Shown: positions 50,251-59,844, counted from the first letter of the stretch. The stretch: 62,000 bases of DNA from Mesostigma viride (GCA_009746045.1 RPFO01000015.1:2509998-2571997), one strand, 5' to 3'. Notes: generated by a model from the sequence alone, not told the origin. Made by a program: numbers and translations.

Positions 50251-50719
50251 GTTGCAAAAAATGGAATGCGATGTTATGCATAAAACAAAGGCTTTGTTTA
50301 TTTCTTTACGTTATTGTCGTTGCTGCATAATTCGTCTTCGTTGCGCATATATTCTATTGCGCTTGGCACCTTCATCAGTCTTGCTGAATATCCTACGTGG
50401 ACATGCATTCCGTGTAGTTCAGTGCATGCCGCGTGTTAGATACTTCTAGAATCCTCTAGGAGGTACCAAGGCAGATGCGCATACATAATAGGCCGATAGT
50501 CGGCTCAGTCCTATTGACAGTACTACACCGGCCCTTGACCAGCCGGTGACGTGGAGGCCTGGGAGACGCCCACATATTCCACGTGGCGTTATCCCATTGG
50601 CGAGTACTAGTGAAGTACAGCCATTGGCCCAATACTACAATAAAGTATATTGTAGTAATCTGTACAAGATCCTCTATCTCTGAGGACCCATGTGGACCCT
50701 AGATGGGTCTCCAACCAAC
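50251..50719 (-). repeat. Copia LTR (5' LTR in element orientation)
   Basis: Matches 44282-44759. It should contain the copia promoter reading toward gag. Confidence 0.85.
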
Positions 50720-51263
50720 TATTTCAGGGTACCATAGGGCTCAGGCCAAGTACCTTGCTAGGTTGCGTGCCTCCTTAGATAGAAGAGCACCTGAGATAGA
50801 TATAGGAGATTTAGTCTTAGTAGAAGGCCCCCGTGTTGGCCGATTTGCTCACAAGTTCGAAGCTGAACTTAAAGTGAAGCTTAGGCCCGCCTTCTTAGGA
50901 CCCTTCCGTGTGTTGTCTAGAGTAGGTAATTTCTTATATAAAATAGATATCCCTACCTCTTGGCAGACTCATTCAAACACCTTCCATAGAAGCCAGCTGA
51001 AGCTTTATCACCAAAGCACGTTCGCTGGTAGAGAATTAGCCCCTGCACCTTTAGAGCATAATCCTGATACTGGTGAGGTAGAAGACGAGGTAGAGAGTAT
51101 CGTGGCCCATATAGGGATATTAAAAAGGGCCGCGGTACTCAACGCCAGTAGAAGGTGAAGTGGATGTATGCTCGTAGTGAGGTAGATAAAGTATGGTACA
51201 CGGAGAGTGAGTTAGATGGTGGTAGCCGTTTGTTGCAGGATTACAAAACCCTACACCAGCTCT
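50720..51263 (+). pseudogene. G2 integrase C-terminus and chromodomain-like end
   Basis: This continues the integrase after the copia insertion: GYHRAQAKYLARLRASLDRR, the GPY/F-type domain (GDLVLVEGPRVGRFAHKF, RPAFLGPFRVLSRV) and HSNTFHRSQLKLY. It ends in a chromodomain-like region (EVESIVAHIGILK; after a shift and an in-frame stop near 51160, KVKWMYARSEVDKVWY and LLQDYKTLHQL to 51263). Confidence 0.75.
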
Positions 51264-51341
51264 AGCTGGCGACCTGCCCCTCCCTTATAGTATGCCTGCT
51301 GTCGATGGGTGGTTGGTTGTCCCCTCCTCTCCGCAGCCATC

Positions 51342-53651
51342 ATGGCGGAACCTACCCCTCCGACGGAGATCGTGCCGCCTTCCCCTGACCCAGAGTTCTA
51401 CTATGAGGCCCTTCCGGGCCGATGGGTTTCCCGTGCCAGTTATCCGGGTGGCCCCTTTCATCCTGCCCTTCAGGCTCATCATGCGGCCTTGGTCCGGGCC
51501 GCCCTCTTTGGGGTATCTTGGTTCGGCCCAGATCCCAATGATCCGCAACAGCTGGTCGTGCATGGGTTTGACGATGCTGGGCACTGTCTTTTGGGGTGTG
51601 GTTCCCGCTGCCCTGCCTTGGGGCAAATAGCCGCCGTTCTTCAGTGCCCTAGGTTGTTCTCTTACCTGTCTACCCCTGTGGGCCGCTCCTGCCTTCGGGA
51701 GGTTTTCCCTTGGCTTCCGGCCGAGGGCGAGGCCGAGGTAGATGAACACCCCTGCGACCTCCTACGGGCGGTTGAATTTATGGAGATTGCGGATCAGTCA
51801 GCGGGGATGTTAGCACATGGCGATCCTTCCCCTGTGGATGCGCCGGTAGAGACGCAGTACACGCCAGAGTATTCGGCCTCAGTCGCAGCGTCCTCCTCCT
51901 CCGTGTCGGCTCCTTCCCCTGTCCCGTCTTCACCACGGTCGACCCAGCGCGTGTCGGTGGAGCCTATCCCTCCGGGCTTGGATCGCCAGCCTGACCATCT
52001 TGCGGCTACTGTTTCTGCAATGCAGGCCCAGATCCAGTCCCTGGCCTCGGCATTCGGGGCCTTCATGGCGTCCCAGTCGCATGCTCCAGCCACGCCAGGA
52101 GGGGTGTCTGTCGCATCCGTGTCACCTACCCCTCCTGTTGCCTCGGCGACTACGGCTTCGCCTGCGTCCCAGTGCGAGCCCTCGGTCGCTGTTGCGGCTC
52201 CTACGCCTCCGGCTGCCTCTGCGCCTGCGACCGCCGTACCTGCGCCTTCGCGCGAGTCTTCCGCCCCAGCGGCCGCGCCCGCCGTCGCTGCTTCCGAGCC
52301 TCCACAAGCTCCGTCGCAGCCATCGCGGGGCTTCTTTGGCGATACGAGCGGGCTTCCCAGGCTCTGGGAGGGTGGTCCTCCGCAGAGGATTCCAGTGCCA
52401 GACTGGAGCCTGGATGGTAACCAGTCTTATGCCAACGTGCCTGTCCCTACGGGCCCTATTTTCAACATGTGGCCTGAGGGGGCGCCTCCACCGGAGACCG
52501 GAGCGCCAGCTACGGTTGCGGGTCCGTCGCGACCTCCTTCGGCAGCGGGTCCGTCGCGGCCTCCTGTGGTACCGGCGCCGCCTGCGCCGGTGCAGGTTCC
52601 TACCCCTGTTTCGGTTCCGGCCCCTTCGGCATCGCGGTCCTTGGCTTCGGTTGTTCGGGCTAGCGGCCTTGATCATCGCGCCATCCGCGCTGCTGACTCC
52701 CTCCGGGAGTTGTCCCAAGGCGACCGGGACCGGGCCCCTTCTGTGGTACATGCGACGCCGGAGTCGCGCGACACGCCCGTTCCTGGGTACGGTATGTCTG
52801 CGCTCGCCTGCCGACAGTGTGACCTGCCGCGCGCCTCTGCCGAGCTGGCCATTTCGCCCATGTCATACGGGTTCTCCCAGGTGTGTCGGGCGCCGCGGGA
52901 CCGTGGCCTACCCATTGATACTGATCGGCCTCCTTTCGATATGGCTATTTTAGCTGATCCTGTGTTCCAGGGCGAGATTCTGGTTCGGCGAGTCCTGTAT
53001 CGCTGGGCTAGGCGTCACAACGACTTGGACACCTACGGTGGTTTCCAGTGGGCTTACCCTCCGCCTCTGGGCATTATGGCCTCAGATGCCCTTACGGTAG
53101 AGTTTCCTGCGGTGCCGGGTGCTACTTACGGCGCGATTCTCCTGCAGCCCCTCTTGGAGTGGGATGCCCGTCGTCCAGCGCCCCTCCCGGGCCAGGGCCT
53201 GGACTCCCGTGGCCATCCTCCCCCTCGGGCTAGCGACTACCTAGAGACGTTCGGGTCGCGACAGTGCGCTCGTCGGTGGCGCTCCCGTGAGGTTCGGCAC
53301 ATCCGGTTGTGGCCGGCTAACGTGGAGCCTCTGATAGATCTGTTCTTCCCGACGGGTTTGCGCCCTCGGATCCGGTACCATCGCCTACTCCTGCGGGCTC
53401 TCTGTTTGATCGCGGTAGAGCCTTTCCTACGCCTCTTTGCCTGTGGCTTCCTGGACTGGGCCCGTGGCCAGGTCGTTCTTACGCAGCATAGGTATTACTG
53501 GGCCTTTCTGGGCCTTTTTCCTGATGGCGTGTGGGCCGATGTTTTCCTCACTGTAGATAGGCATGACAATGCCGATGATGTGGCCCACTACCAGGCGTAT
53601 CTGGATGTTCTGCTGGCCTCGCGTGGCACTTACCAGACTGATGGCAACTAG
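51342..53651 (+). CDS. G2 ORF3: large env-position protein of unknown family
   Basis: Intact 769-codon frame from MAEPTPPTEIV (the frame is also open to 51309). The N-terminal ~150 residues are globular (ALPGRWVSRASYPGGPFHP, VVHGFDDAGHCLLGCGSRC). Then come a helix with heptad-like spacing (HLAATVSAMQAQIQSLASAFG), a ~250-residue Pro/Ala/Ser-rich linker and a C-terminal globular domain (LTVEFPAVP, WRSREVRHIRLWPANV, YYWAFLGLFPDGVWADVFL). No signal peptide, transmembrane helix or furin site is visible, so it is not a typical envelope protein. A similar C-terminal region exists in G1 ORF3. The frame is intact although pol is broken. Confidence 0.65.
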   Translation: MAEPTPPTEIVPPSPDPEFYYEALPGRWVSRASYPGGPFHPALQAHHAALVRAALFGVSWFGPDPNDPQQLVVHGFDDAGHCLLGCGSRCPALGQIAAVLQCPRLFSYLSTPVGRSCLREVFPWLPAEGEAEVDEHPCDLLRAVEFMEIADQSAGMLAHGDPSPVDAPVETQYTPEYSASVAASSSSVSAPSPVPSSPRSTQRVSVEPIPPGLDRQPDHLAATVSAMQAQIQSLASAFGAFMASQSHAPATPGGVSVASVSPTPPVASATTASPASQCEPSVAVAAPTPPAASAPATAVPAPSRESSAPAAAPAVAASEPPQAPSQPSRGFFGDTSGLPRLWEGGPPQRIPVPDWSLDGNQSYANVPVPTGPIFNMWPEGAPPPETGAPATVAGPSRPPSAAGPSRPPVVPAPPAPVQVPTPVSVPAPSASRSLASVVRASGLDHRAIRAADSLRELSQGDRDRAPSVVHATPESRDTPVPGYGMSALACRQCDLPRASAELAISPMSYGFSQVCRAPRDRGLPIDTDRPPFDMAILADPVFQGEILVRRVLYRWARRHNDLDTYGGFQWAYPPPLGIMASDALTVEFPAVPGATYGAILLQPLLEWDARRPAPLPGQGLDSRGHPPPRASDYLETFGSRQCARRWRSREVRHIRLWPANVEPLIDLFFPTGLRPRIRYHRLLLRALCLIAVEPFLRLFACGFLDWARGQVVLTQHRYYWAFLGLFPDGVWADVFLTVDRHDNADDVAHYQAYLDVLLASRGTYQTDGN

Positions 53652-54003
53652 ATAGAGGGCCTTAGGCCCGACCTGAGGGTGTTGTCCCTCCGGTATATAG
53701 AGTCGCCCTCATATTCTGGCCAGTTGACTGGTCGTTCTTGGTCCTTGGTACTGATTTGTTCACTCTGTGTGTCCTGCCCAGTGCCGTTCCTCCCGGCAAG
53801 GCCTCTGTGCCAGGCAGTTAGGGGATCCTCCCACCAGGCTTGGTGCTGGTTAACCCTACACCACTCGGGGTGGAACCGAGTTAACATGTTGGTGCTTTGT
53901 ATCTTGGATGGCCTGTCGATTGTGTTGGTGTGTGCTGGGTGCATTAGGTTTTTCCTACCCCTTGGTTTCCTCCCTGTGCGTAGGGCGAGGGCTCCCTACC
54001 TTT

Positions 54004-54016
54004 GTGGGGGGGGAGG
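54004..54016 (+). promoter_or_regulatory. Polypurine tract of G2
   Basis: GTGGGGGGGGAGG directly precedes TGTTACG of the 3' LTR. Confidence 0.75.
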
Positions 54017-54569
54017 TGTTACGTCGCGTAACAATTCATTGTAGTTACGGACGTAAATAAGGTCTTTTGCCTCGGTCGTTCCTAGGTTTACGTGTAGTTC
54101 GTACTGGGACACTGTTGTCCTCGTATCAGTACTGTGGTGCATTGGATGCTTTTGGGCGTCGCGCCGCATACTTTATTAGTGGTCCTTATCCTTTGGGTAG
54201 AATGTAGTGGACCAGCGTGCATCTGTGCAATTGTAGGCGAGGGCCAGGTCGGCCCGAGCATGCTGGACCGTTGGTGACCATTTATGCACGTTCTACCCCT
54301 CGTGTTGGCACTCGGCGTGTGTTAAATGAATTAACACATATAGGCTTGGGTCACGGCAGTGTAGTGTGTTTCCTTCCTCTATTCCTGGAATAAACGGGTT
54401 CGGGTAAATGGTTGTATGGCGTATTACAGTAATACATACGTGAATGCATTGAGATCAGCTCCATCTCGTTCGTCTTTCGCTAGGGGTTTGAGTAGAGGAG
54501 GCCTGACTAATTTAGGTTGGGTTAGGCCAGGTAGAGGTAGAGGTGGAGGTAGAAGTTTAGGACGTAACA
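54017..54569 (+). repeat. 3' LTR of G2
   Basis: Same 553-bp length as the 5' LTR, with at least two base differences (for example GTAAATAAGG here versus GTAAATTAGG). Followed by ATTAC. Confidence 0.92.
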
Positions 54570-54570
54570 A

Positions 54571-55354
54571 TTACTTGCCGTGAGCACAATGCCAATAAAT
54601 TGCAGCATGTACAACTAGAGCGAAGCAACAGCTTGGTGATCCATAGCCCTGCCTGCAAATAATTGCCATCGGCGGCAATAGCGCTGCAAGGCTGCCAGCC
54701 AGCCCGTAATATCTTGCCCGCAATCCATCATGCAACCTTCCTAATATCCGTGTGAAGAATTCCTTGACATCCCTAGCCTCTAAGGTAACCTGTACGTCGC
54801 TGATGTGAAGAAAAGGCTCGCCATGAAACCGTAGCTCGCTATACGATTCATGACGCACTTCTCGTAAGATAAGAAGATGACCAAAAGAGAAACCCCGGAG
54901 ATGGGGAACTGGTAACATATTCATCCGTGACAAGGTCGGGGCTTCAACAAGGAGTGAATTCGCCCCTAGATATGATTATGGGAACATACCGCTCGGAGGT
55001 ATCCATGCCTGCCTTGCGCTTGATGTCTGTTTCGCACACCCCGCCGCAGAAAGTCGTTCCGGCATTCACCTGCTGACCGCAGTTTGTGCATGTCCAGAGG
55101 CTGATAAAAGCCCCAACATCGTGGGCGTCTTTAGAGTCCACAAAGCCTGCATTAAACATGAAGTTCGGGCAAACGCAGATATATACGAAGTATGGGTCTG
55201 CCAAGCCTGAGGCAGCCTTGAAATTGGTCGGAAATATGCGGTAGCTCAGGAAAAAAAATTGCAGCGGTAATGAAGAAAGTCGTTCGGTCAAAGTCTTTAG
55301 AATTGAAAAATGCGTCGTTTGTGATCGAAACCCCGATCTTAGGGCGCACTTCAT
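54571..55354 (-). CDS. Gene-like exons of element X with a zinc-ribbon motif, unrecognised
   Basis: Two minus-strand frames (55354-54944 and 54933-54571) look like consecutive exons. The first has WTCTNCGQQVNAGTTFC followed by GGVCE, a four-cysteine zinc-ribbon pattern, and ends near GAGCG|GTATGT, a good donor. The second (MLPVPHLRGFSFGHLL; FHGEPFLHISDVQVTLEARD; RYYGLAGSLAALLPPMAII) begins after ATGTTACCAG, a possible acceptor, and ends at a TAA whose last two bases and following T lie in the ATTAC target duplication of G2. A hydrophobic stretch (LAGSLAALLPPMAII) could be a membrane helix. I do not recognise the protein; it could belong to X or be a captured host gene. Confidence 0.35.
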
Positions 55355-55643
55355 CGGGAAAATTTTTTGCTGCGGTCAGGTGGGGTCGAGAGAAAATCTG
55401 CGACCATTCAGGCACCCACCTATGAATGACGCAACATGCTGTTCGATTCCTCAAATTTTATGGCGAAAAAAAAACAGTGGTGGATCGAATAACACCCTAG
55501 GAGGATAATCGTAAAATTTCAGCCTTGATAGTGCCTTTATACACGCTCAGCATGGCCTGCCAGACCGCCATGCCTGTCGCCCGGAATTCGGTCACTTTCG
55601 TGCACGCGCACACCAAAAATCGCATTTGGCGCCACTTTTCGGG
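55355..55643. other. Native X sequence, no gene seen
   Basis: AT-rich near 55470, then GC-rich toward the TIR. It would be the 5' flank of the zinc-ribbon exons. Confidence 0.35.
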
Positions 55644-55687
55644 TACCGCTTACGAGGGCAGATTTTGGCGCGGCTCGTACCGTTGTG
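55644..55687 (-). repeat. Right terminal inverted repeat of element X
   Basis: The plus strand ends CTCGTACCGTTGTG. The reverse complement begins CACAACGGTACGAGCCGCGC and matches the left end at about 36 of 45 positions. Confidence 0.7.
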
Positions 55688-56296
55688 GCGGCCTGGGGGG
55701 CATTGTTCAGGGAGAACTCCACCAAGCCCAGAAGTTCCTCCCAATTACTGCCCACCGCGTCGGTGTAGTGTCGCATGGTCTCTTGCACTGTGCGGTTCAA
55801 CCGCTCCACCAGATGCGACGACGAGCTGTGATAGGCCGTGCCCAGCGACACCTTGGTGCCCAGCCGTTCGAAAAACTCCTGCCAAAATTTGGCCGTGAAT
55901 AGCTTGTCGCGGTCGGAGATCAACTGTCGGCTGAGCCCGTGAAACCGAAACACGTGTGTCAGGTATATCTTGGCGCACTCCTCCGCCGTGAGGTCGGCCG
56001 GACAGGCGGCCAAGTGACACATGCGCGTCAGGCGGTCCACGAACACCAAGACCATGCTGTTGCCGCTCTTCGTCTTCTTGAACGGGCCTATGAAGTCCAT
56101 CATGATAGAATCCCAAGGACCCATCGGGTCAGGCAGCGTCTTAGGGACGGCTTGAGAGCCCGTGTTCCTGGACTTCATGATCTGGCACGAGGGGCACTGG
56201 CGCACATACGTCTCGATATACTCCTTCATCCCCGGCCAGTAGAAATGCTTGCGGGCCCGGGGAAAGAGGCGGTGACTTCCTTGATGTCCGCCTAGA
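55688..56296 (-). pseudogene. Gypsy G1 integrase N-terminal half
   Basis: Contains the HHCC zinc-binding end (LHLGGHQGSHRLFPRARKH, CPSCQIMKSRN) and the catalytic core (IMMDFIGPFKK, LISDRDKLFTAKFWQ, HLVERLNRTVQE), ending LVEFSLNNAPQAA at the X border. The next residues (HGFTPFFL) are found at 25163 on the far side of X. The upstream end is cut at 56297 by the G3 LTR. Confidence 0.8.
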
Positions 56297-57004
56297 TGTA
56301 GCGTGCCGACTAGGGTCGAACCTAGTGAGCACGAGAAAGTTTGGCAAAAGAAATATGGTATAAAAAGATACGTGCAAAAAGAGATAGATACCTAAGGTGG
56401 TTTGAAGTCCATACCTTCCGGCACACCTCTGTATGTGTATGCGAGGGTGCCGACAATTGAGATCTAGAGTAATATTGGTGACATTGGGATATATATCGAT
56501 GGATGTGTGTGTCCGATGGCATAACGTAACGATGGTTACCACGGACATGGTTAGAGGTCGATCAGCCCTATGTTCGACCCGTAGTTCGGCCCACTACAGT
56601 AACGGAAATTAAGCGTGGAATATTCGCATGGAATGTTCCGGGCCACAAGGGTTGGAACAGCAGTGCCGACCTATAGTGGCACTGCTTGGCATAAAGGTGT
56701 GCGAGGACGATGGACAAGACAGTCGTTCGTCAATCCGCCGACTCACCCACCTCAGTTAATCTGAGCTACGAATCTATTCCTTTTAATACAATCATGTCCA
56801 ACACATATCCTTGTACAACTGCAATTGCAAGAATACAAGAAGGTAATTAATATAATGCCTCTGGGCCTACGCTGTGATGACAGCAAGTAGCCCATAGAAT
56901 ATGATCCCCCTTCCTACTCAGGCAGGCAACAAACCGGGACGATGGTCCCGTAGATAGAAACAATCTTTCCCAACGTGCCTGGCCGATGGGTTTGGCACGT
57001 TACA
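56297..57004 (+). repeat. 5' LTR of G3 (708 bp)
   Basis: Starts TGTAGCGTGCC and ends GGCACGTTACA, so it has 11-bp imperfect inverted ends. A TGG primer site follows one base later. Confidence 0.75.
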
Positions 57005-57005
57005 C

Positions 57006-57021
57006 TGGAATCGGAGGAAAG
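57006..57021 (+). promoter_or_regulatory. Primer binding site of G3
   Basis: TGGAATCGGAGGAAAG, similar to the G2 site (TGGTTCCGGAGGAAC). Confidence 0.55.
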
Positions 57022-57704
57022 TTTTTCTATTTGCATTTCGTGCCTGAGTAGTTAGGTTCATGCAATATTGTTCAGGCATTCTGGCGATGGTCGGAATTGC
57101 CGCAATTTGACTAACGAATATTGCAATAGTAAAGTCGACGATGGTCGAATTAGATTAGCTAGATCCGGCGATGGTCGGTTAGTTTTCTTTTCGTTTTCGT
57201 TGCTATTGTTGTGTTGCACCTTGCTGCTGTTGTGCCTGCGCACTCACGTTGCAGTCCAGCAAGGAGCGTGAAGAACAAGCGAGAGCTAACCAACAGCAGC
57301 GCACTGGCAACCATCGGGGCGGCAGTCTTCAATCCTGCATCGTCGTTTTCCCTTTTATTCCGTGCATCCGGGCATTTGGAAGCGGTAATCTGTTATATTT
57401 CCTGACGGCCCACGATGGTGGTGCCCATGACGGAACTTTCGGTGTTCTCTTTTTTTAACCGCTGCCTTACCTAGTGGGTTAGCATTTGTTTTCTTCCTTT
57501 TGCTGCGCATCTTTCTTTTTTTTGTACAGTTATAAGCCGGCCGCCCCTGAATCATCTCAGCCCCAGGTGAGAATCTGACCGATGGGTCGGAGGGACACCT
57601 TTCTTTGTACCAACCGATTGGTTTGAGGCGCATAAAAACAGTTTTTTTTTATTGTGCTCCAAACCGTGTCGTGTCTTGTTGTCGCTTTGTCTTCCTCCTT
57701 TCCT

Positions 57705-57830
57705 GTCTTAAGCCGATGGGCTTAAAATGATGATTGTCATGTCTTATGCCGATGGGCTCATTGGGATGGTTGTCATGTCATAAGCCGATGGGCTCAAAAT
57801 ATTGGTTCTCATGTCATATGCCGACATTGG
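57705..57830 (+). repeat. 36-bp tandem repeat, about 3.5 copies
   Basis: GTC(T/A)TA(A/T)GCCGATGGGCT begins at 57705, 57741, 57777 and 57813. Confidence 0.8.
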
Positions 57831-58010
57831 GCAAGGACATTAGGCCATAAGTTGGGACAATGGTTGTGGCTTGACCTATACCTTCATAAGTTATACTGCA
57901 TTTTGATTTCGATGCAACCCTATTACGGGTCCTAAACTTTATTATATTATAAAACAAAACATTAGACCTGCATTTAGCCGTGTAAAGGTGACCACGTACT
58001 AAGAGTAGGT

Positions 58011-58054
58011 CTAGGATTACTAATAATACTAGTGCTAGGATTACTAATAATACT
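58011..58054 (+). repeat. 24-bp tandem repeat, two copies
   Basis: CTAGGATTACTAATAATACT at 58011 and 58035. Confidence 0.8.
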
Positions 58055-58272
58055 CATACCAGTTGACCAGGAATCAAGAGTGGTTCTAGTAGGGCTACTG
58101 TTAGTACTAAGTGCTATAAAGGTGTGTGTGCGTGTGAGTGGACTTGTCTAAGGGGTGGGTAGACGGGGTGTGGTGACCCGTGACCCCGGCAGCCGGCCTC
58201 GAGTGCTGGACCTAAACACCTAATAGACTAGCACATCCAAAATCTCACAGTACGAGTAGCACTTAGGTAACG

Positions 58273-59844
58273 ATGGCGCACCGCGAGCTAATGACCGAGC
58301 TTCCCTCGGATGAAGACATAGATGTCCGGACGTTACGCTCGGGTCGTAGGCTCGCTCAACAACATGTACCATTGGACGATAGTCCGAGCACCCGTCCCGA
58401 TGGGGGCGTGGGCCGTCCCGATGGGGGCGCGGTCCTAGATCACCATAGCCAAGCAGATAGTTACCGACACACCACGACCTCCCCGATGGGGGAATCACAA
58501 AATGGCCAAGCTGTCCGCTCGGACAGTGTTCCCAACACTGGGGTGCAGACCGAACGCATCCCACGACCAGACGGTAGCCCGACTCGCTCGCAGCAGCATG
58601 GCCAAGCCGCCCGCTCGGACGGTGTTCCCATGGCTCGTACATCACCCGGTAGGGAGGACGGAGTGTTAGGAGTGGTAGGCATCTCACAAGGTTCAGTGCT
58701 AGGCACTAGCGCGGGCCGTGGCTTTGGGCGAGGGGCGCCGAATGGCACCCTAGTCCCAGGCCGTACCACGTCACGACCTCCTCGTCCCTCGTGGGGCGGG
58801 AGCGAAAATCGTCGGGATAGCTCGCGCAGCGTCTCCTTTGCCAACACGCGAAGGATGACTGGACATTGGAGTACCTCCTCCTCTGATGAGGAGCCACTAG
58901 AAGCAGATATAGTGGAGGAGGAGGAGATGGAGATGGAGCACGCGCACAGACAGCGCCGTCGTCAGTCTGCAGGATCCACCATGAGTAGGCGAGTCAGGGA
59001 CACGGGCGTGAACCTGAACTTCAGTACCATCACGGCAGATGACCCGGGCTACGATCACCCACTCTACGCCCAAGCGCGACAGCAGGCAGGAAGCTCCATG
59101 GCAGGTCACCGCTCCAAGCATACTCTCCTGCCGCCCACGTTTGGGTGGCCTGAGCCACGGGAGTTCAGCGGCCCCAGGCGGCAAAAACTCTTCAAGGCGC
59201 CGCCCATGCCCGACTTCAAGCACATCCCCAAACTAAACAAGAGCATGAAGCCGCGAGACATCCAGGAGTGGGCTAGGCTGGTGAACAAGGCCATCACATT
59301 CTGGTCGAATTACCACAACTGGGATCTGTCCACCGAGGACTTGATCGACTTGATCATCACCCAGGCCATGGACATCTCAGTTACACGACTGCTTCACTGC
59401 GATAGCATCGCGTCACAGTCCTATCCCAAGGATATCCACGAGCTAATGGAACGAATTCAGCAGAAGCTCGTCCCACCAGACGCTGAGTTCCAGGAGCGCA
59501 TCGCCTTTGGCGCATTCCGACAGGGTGACATGCCCTACCGCGAGTTTGAGGTGGAGTTTGACGAGATGGCGAGTCGCCTATTGGATGTGTCGGGCCACGA
59601 GTACAAGATCCGCCTCATGGAGGCCATCCTCCCTGATCTGCAGCTCGAGGCTAGGAAGAAGTTCGCAGACACCCCGTGGCATCTGTGGGACATGTCCAAG
59701 GTCAAAGCATATCTCCTCACTGCAGCCGACGACCACATGGCTAGTAGGACTGCACGCTCGACGCGGCGCGGTACTGACGCGTCGAATCCTGCAGACGAAG
59801 GCGACCACGCGGAGGAATCCCCAGCTGAGAAGGAGCAAGATTAG
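58273..59844 (+). CDS. G3 gag (matrix/capsid-like)
   Basis: The 523-residue product has a low-complexity N-terminus with repeated RPDGG and ARSDGVP/VRSDSVP motifs, an acidic stretch (EADIVEEEEMEMEHAH) and a capsid-like region. The latter shares motifs with G2 gag (YHNWDLSTEDLIDLIITQAM, LMERIQQKLVPPDAEFQERIAFG, YREFEVEFDEMASRLLDV). It ends at TAG 59842-59844, but the same frame stays open afterwards and contains the zinc knuckle. Confidence 0.8.
   Translation: MAHRELMTELPSDEDIDVRTLRSGRRLAQQHVPLDDSPSTRPDGGVGRPDGGAVLDHHSQADSYRHTTTSPMGESQNGQAVRSDSVPNTGVQTERIPRPDGSPTRSQQHGQAARSDGVPMARTSPGREDGVLGVVGISQGSVLGTSAGRGFGRGAPNGTLVPGRTTSRPPRPSWGGSENRRDSSRSVSFANTRRMTGHWSTSSSDEEPLEADIVEEEEMEMEHAHRQRRRQSAGSTMSRRVRDTGVNLNFSTITADDPGYDHPLYAQARQQAGSSMAGHRSKHTLLPPTFGWPEPREFSGPRRQKLFKAPPMPDFKHIPKLNKSMKPRDIQEWARLVNKAITFWSNYHNWDLSTEDLIDLIITQAMDISVTRLLHCDSIASQSYPKDIHELMERIQQKLVPPDAEFQERIAFGAFRQGDMPYREFEVEFDEMASRLLDVSGHEYKIRLMEAILPDLQLEARKKFADTPWHLWDMSKVKAYLLTAADDHMASRTARSTRRGTDASNPADEGDHAEESPAEKEQD

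Larger units (their letters stand above)
44282..50719 (-). mobile_element. Complete Ty1/copia element inserted in G2 integrase
   Basis: LTRs of 478 bp (44282-44759) and 469 bp (50251-50719) bound an internal region with gag and pol on the minus strand. The flanking sequence CTATTTCA occurs on both sides (44274-44281 and about 50719-50726), consistent with a target duplication. The exact length is blurred by LTR-end bases. G2 integrase coding resumes at 50720. LTR borders read GTTG...CAAC instead of the usual TG...CA. Confidence 0.85.
37351..54569 (+). mobile_element. G2: Ty3/gypsy LTR retrotransposon with extra ORFs, split by a copia element
   Basis: Two 553-bp LTRs (37351-37903 and 54017-54569) are flanked by the 5-bp duplication ATTAC (37346-37350 and 54570-54574). 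At least two substitutions distinguish the LTRs, so the insertion is fairly recent. The order is PBS, hybrid-binding-domain ORF, gag with zinc knuckle, protease, reverse transcriptase, RNase H, integrase, chromodomain-like end, ORF3, PPT. Frameshifts near 40205, 40660, 41762 and 42760, plus the copia insertion at 44282, make this copy non-functional. Confidence 0.9.
25164..55687. mobile_element. Element X: 30.5-kb TIR element (CACTA/EnSpm-like ends) split by many insertions
   Basis: The left end (25164) and the reverse complement of the right end (55687) both begin CACAACGGTA and stay similar for ~45 bp (GCCAAAA, TGCCCT, TAAGC and TAC all match). Outside them the sequences are ...CCATGGGC and GCGGCCTGG. 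Removing X plus one GC gives an intact in-frame gypsy integrase (Q-A-A-H-G), which is strong evidence for a real insertion with a 2-bp duplication. The CACAA terminus suggests the CMC group, but no transposase was recognised. After subtracting K1, K3+K2 and G2+copia, about 3.7 kb is native: 25164-25282, 27078-27472, 35300-37350 and 54575-55687. That native part holds satellite units and gene-like minus-strand exons. Confidence 0.7.
20969..56296 (-). mobile_element. Gypsy G1 (Ty3/gypsy chromovirus-like), split by element X; 5' part outside window
   Basis: The visible parts on the minus strand are the 3' LTR (20969-21551), an ORF3 region (21772-24490) and the integrase C-terminal half with a chromodomain-like end (24452-25163). 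After X (25164-55687) comes the integrase N-terminal half (55688-56296), which is then cut by G3 at 56297. The two integrase halves rejoin exactly at codons Gln-Ala-Ala-His-Gly when X and a 2-bp GC duplication are removed, so I treat them as one element. The 3' LTR abuts LINE A coding sequence, so G1 inserted into LINE A. Confidence 0.7.
57022..58272. other. G3 leader, non-coding with short tandem repeats
   Basis: No long frame has protein character. GCGATGGTCGG-type motifs recur near 57082, 57139 and 57168. A 36-bp repeat lies at 57705-57830 and a 24-bp repeat at 58011-58054. Confidence 0.5.

Noticed and set aside
51309-53651. G2 ORF3 as a retroviral-type envelope gene
   Set aside because: No signal peptide, transmembrane segment or cleavage site is visible; position alone is not enough.
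24452-56296. Two separate gypsy elements (one at 21-25 kb, one integrase fragment at 55.7-56.3 kb)
   Set aside because: Both have the same strand, break at the same codon, and are bordered by matching inverted ends, so one element split by X is simpler.
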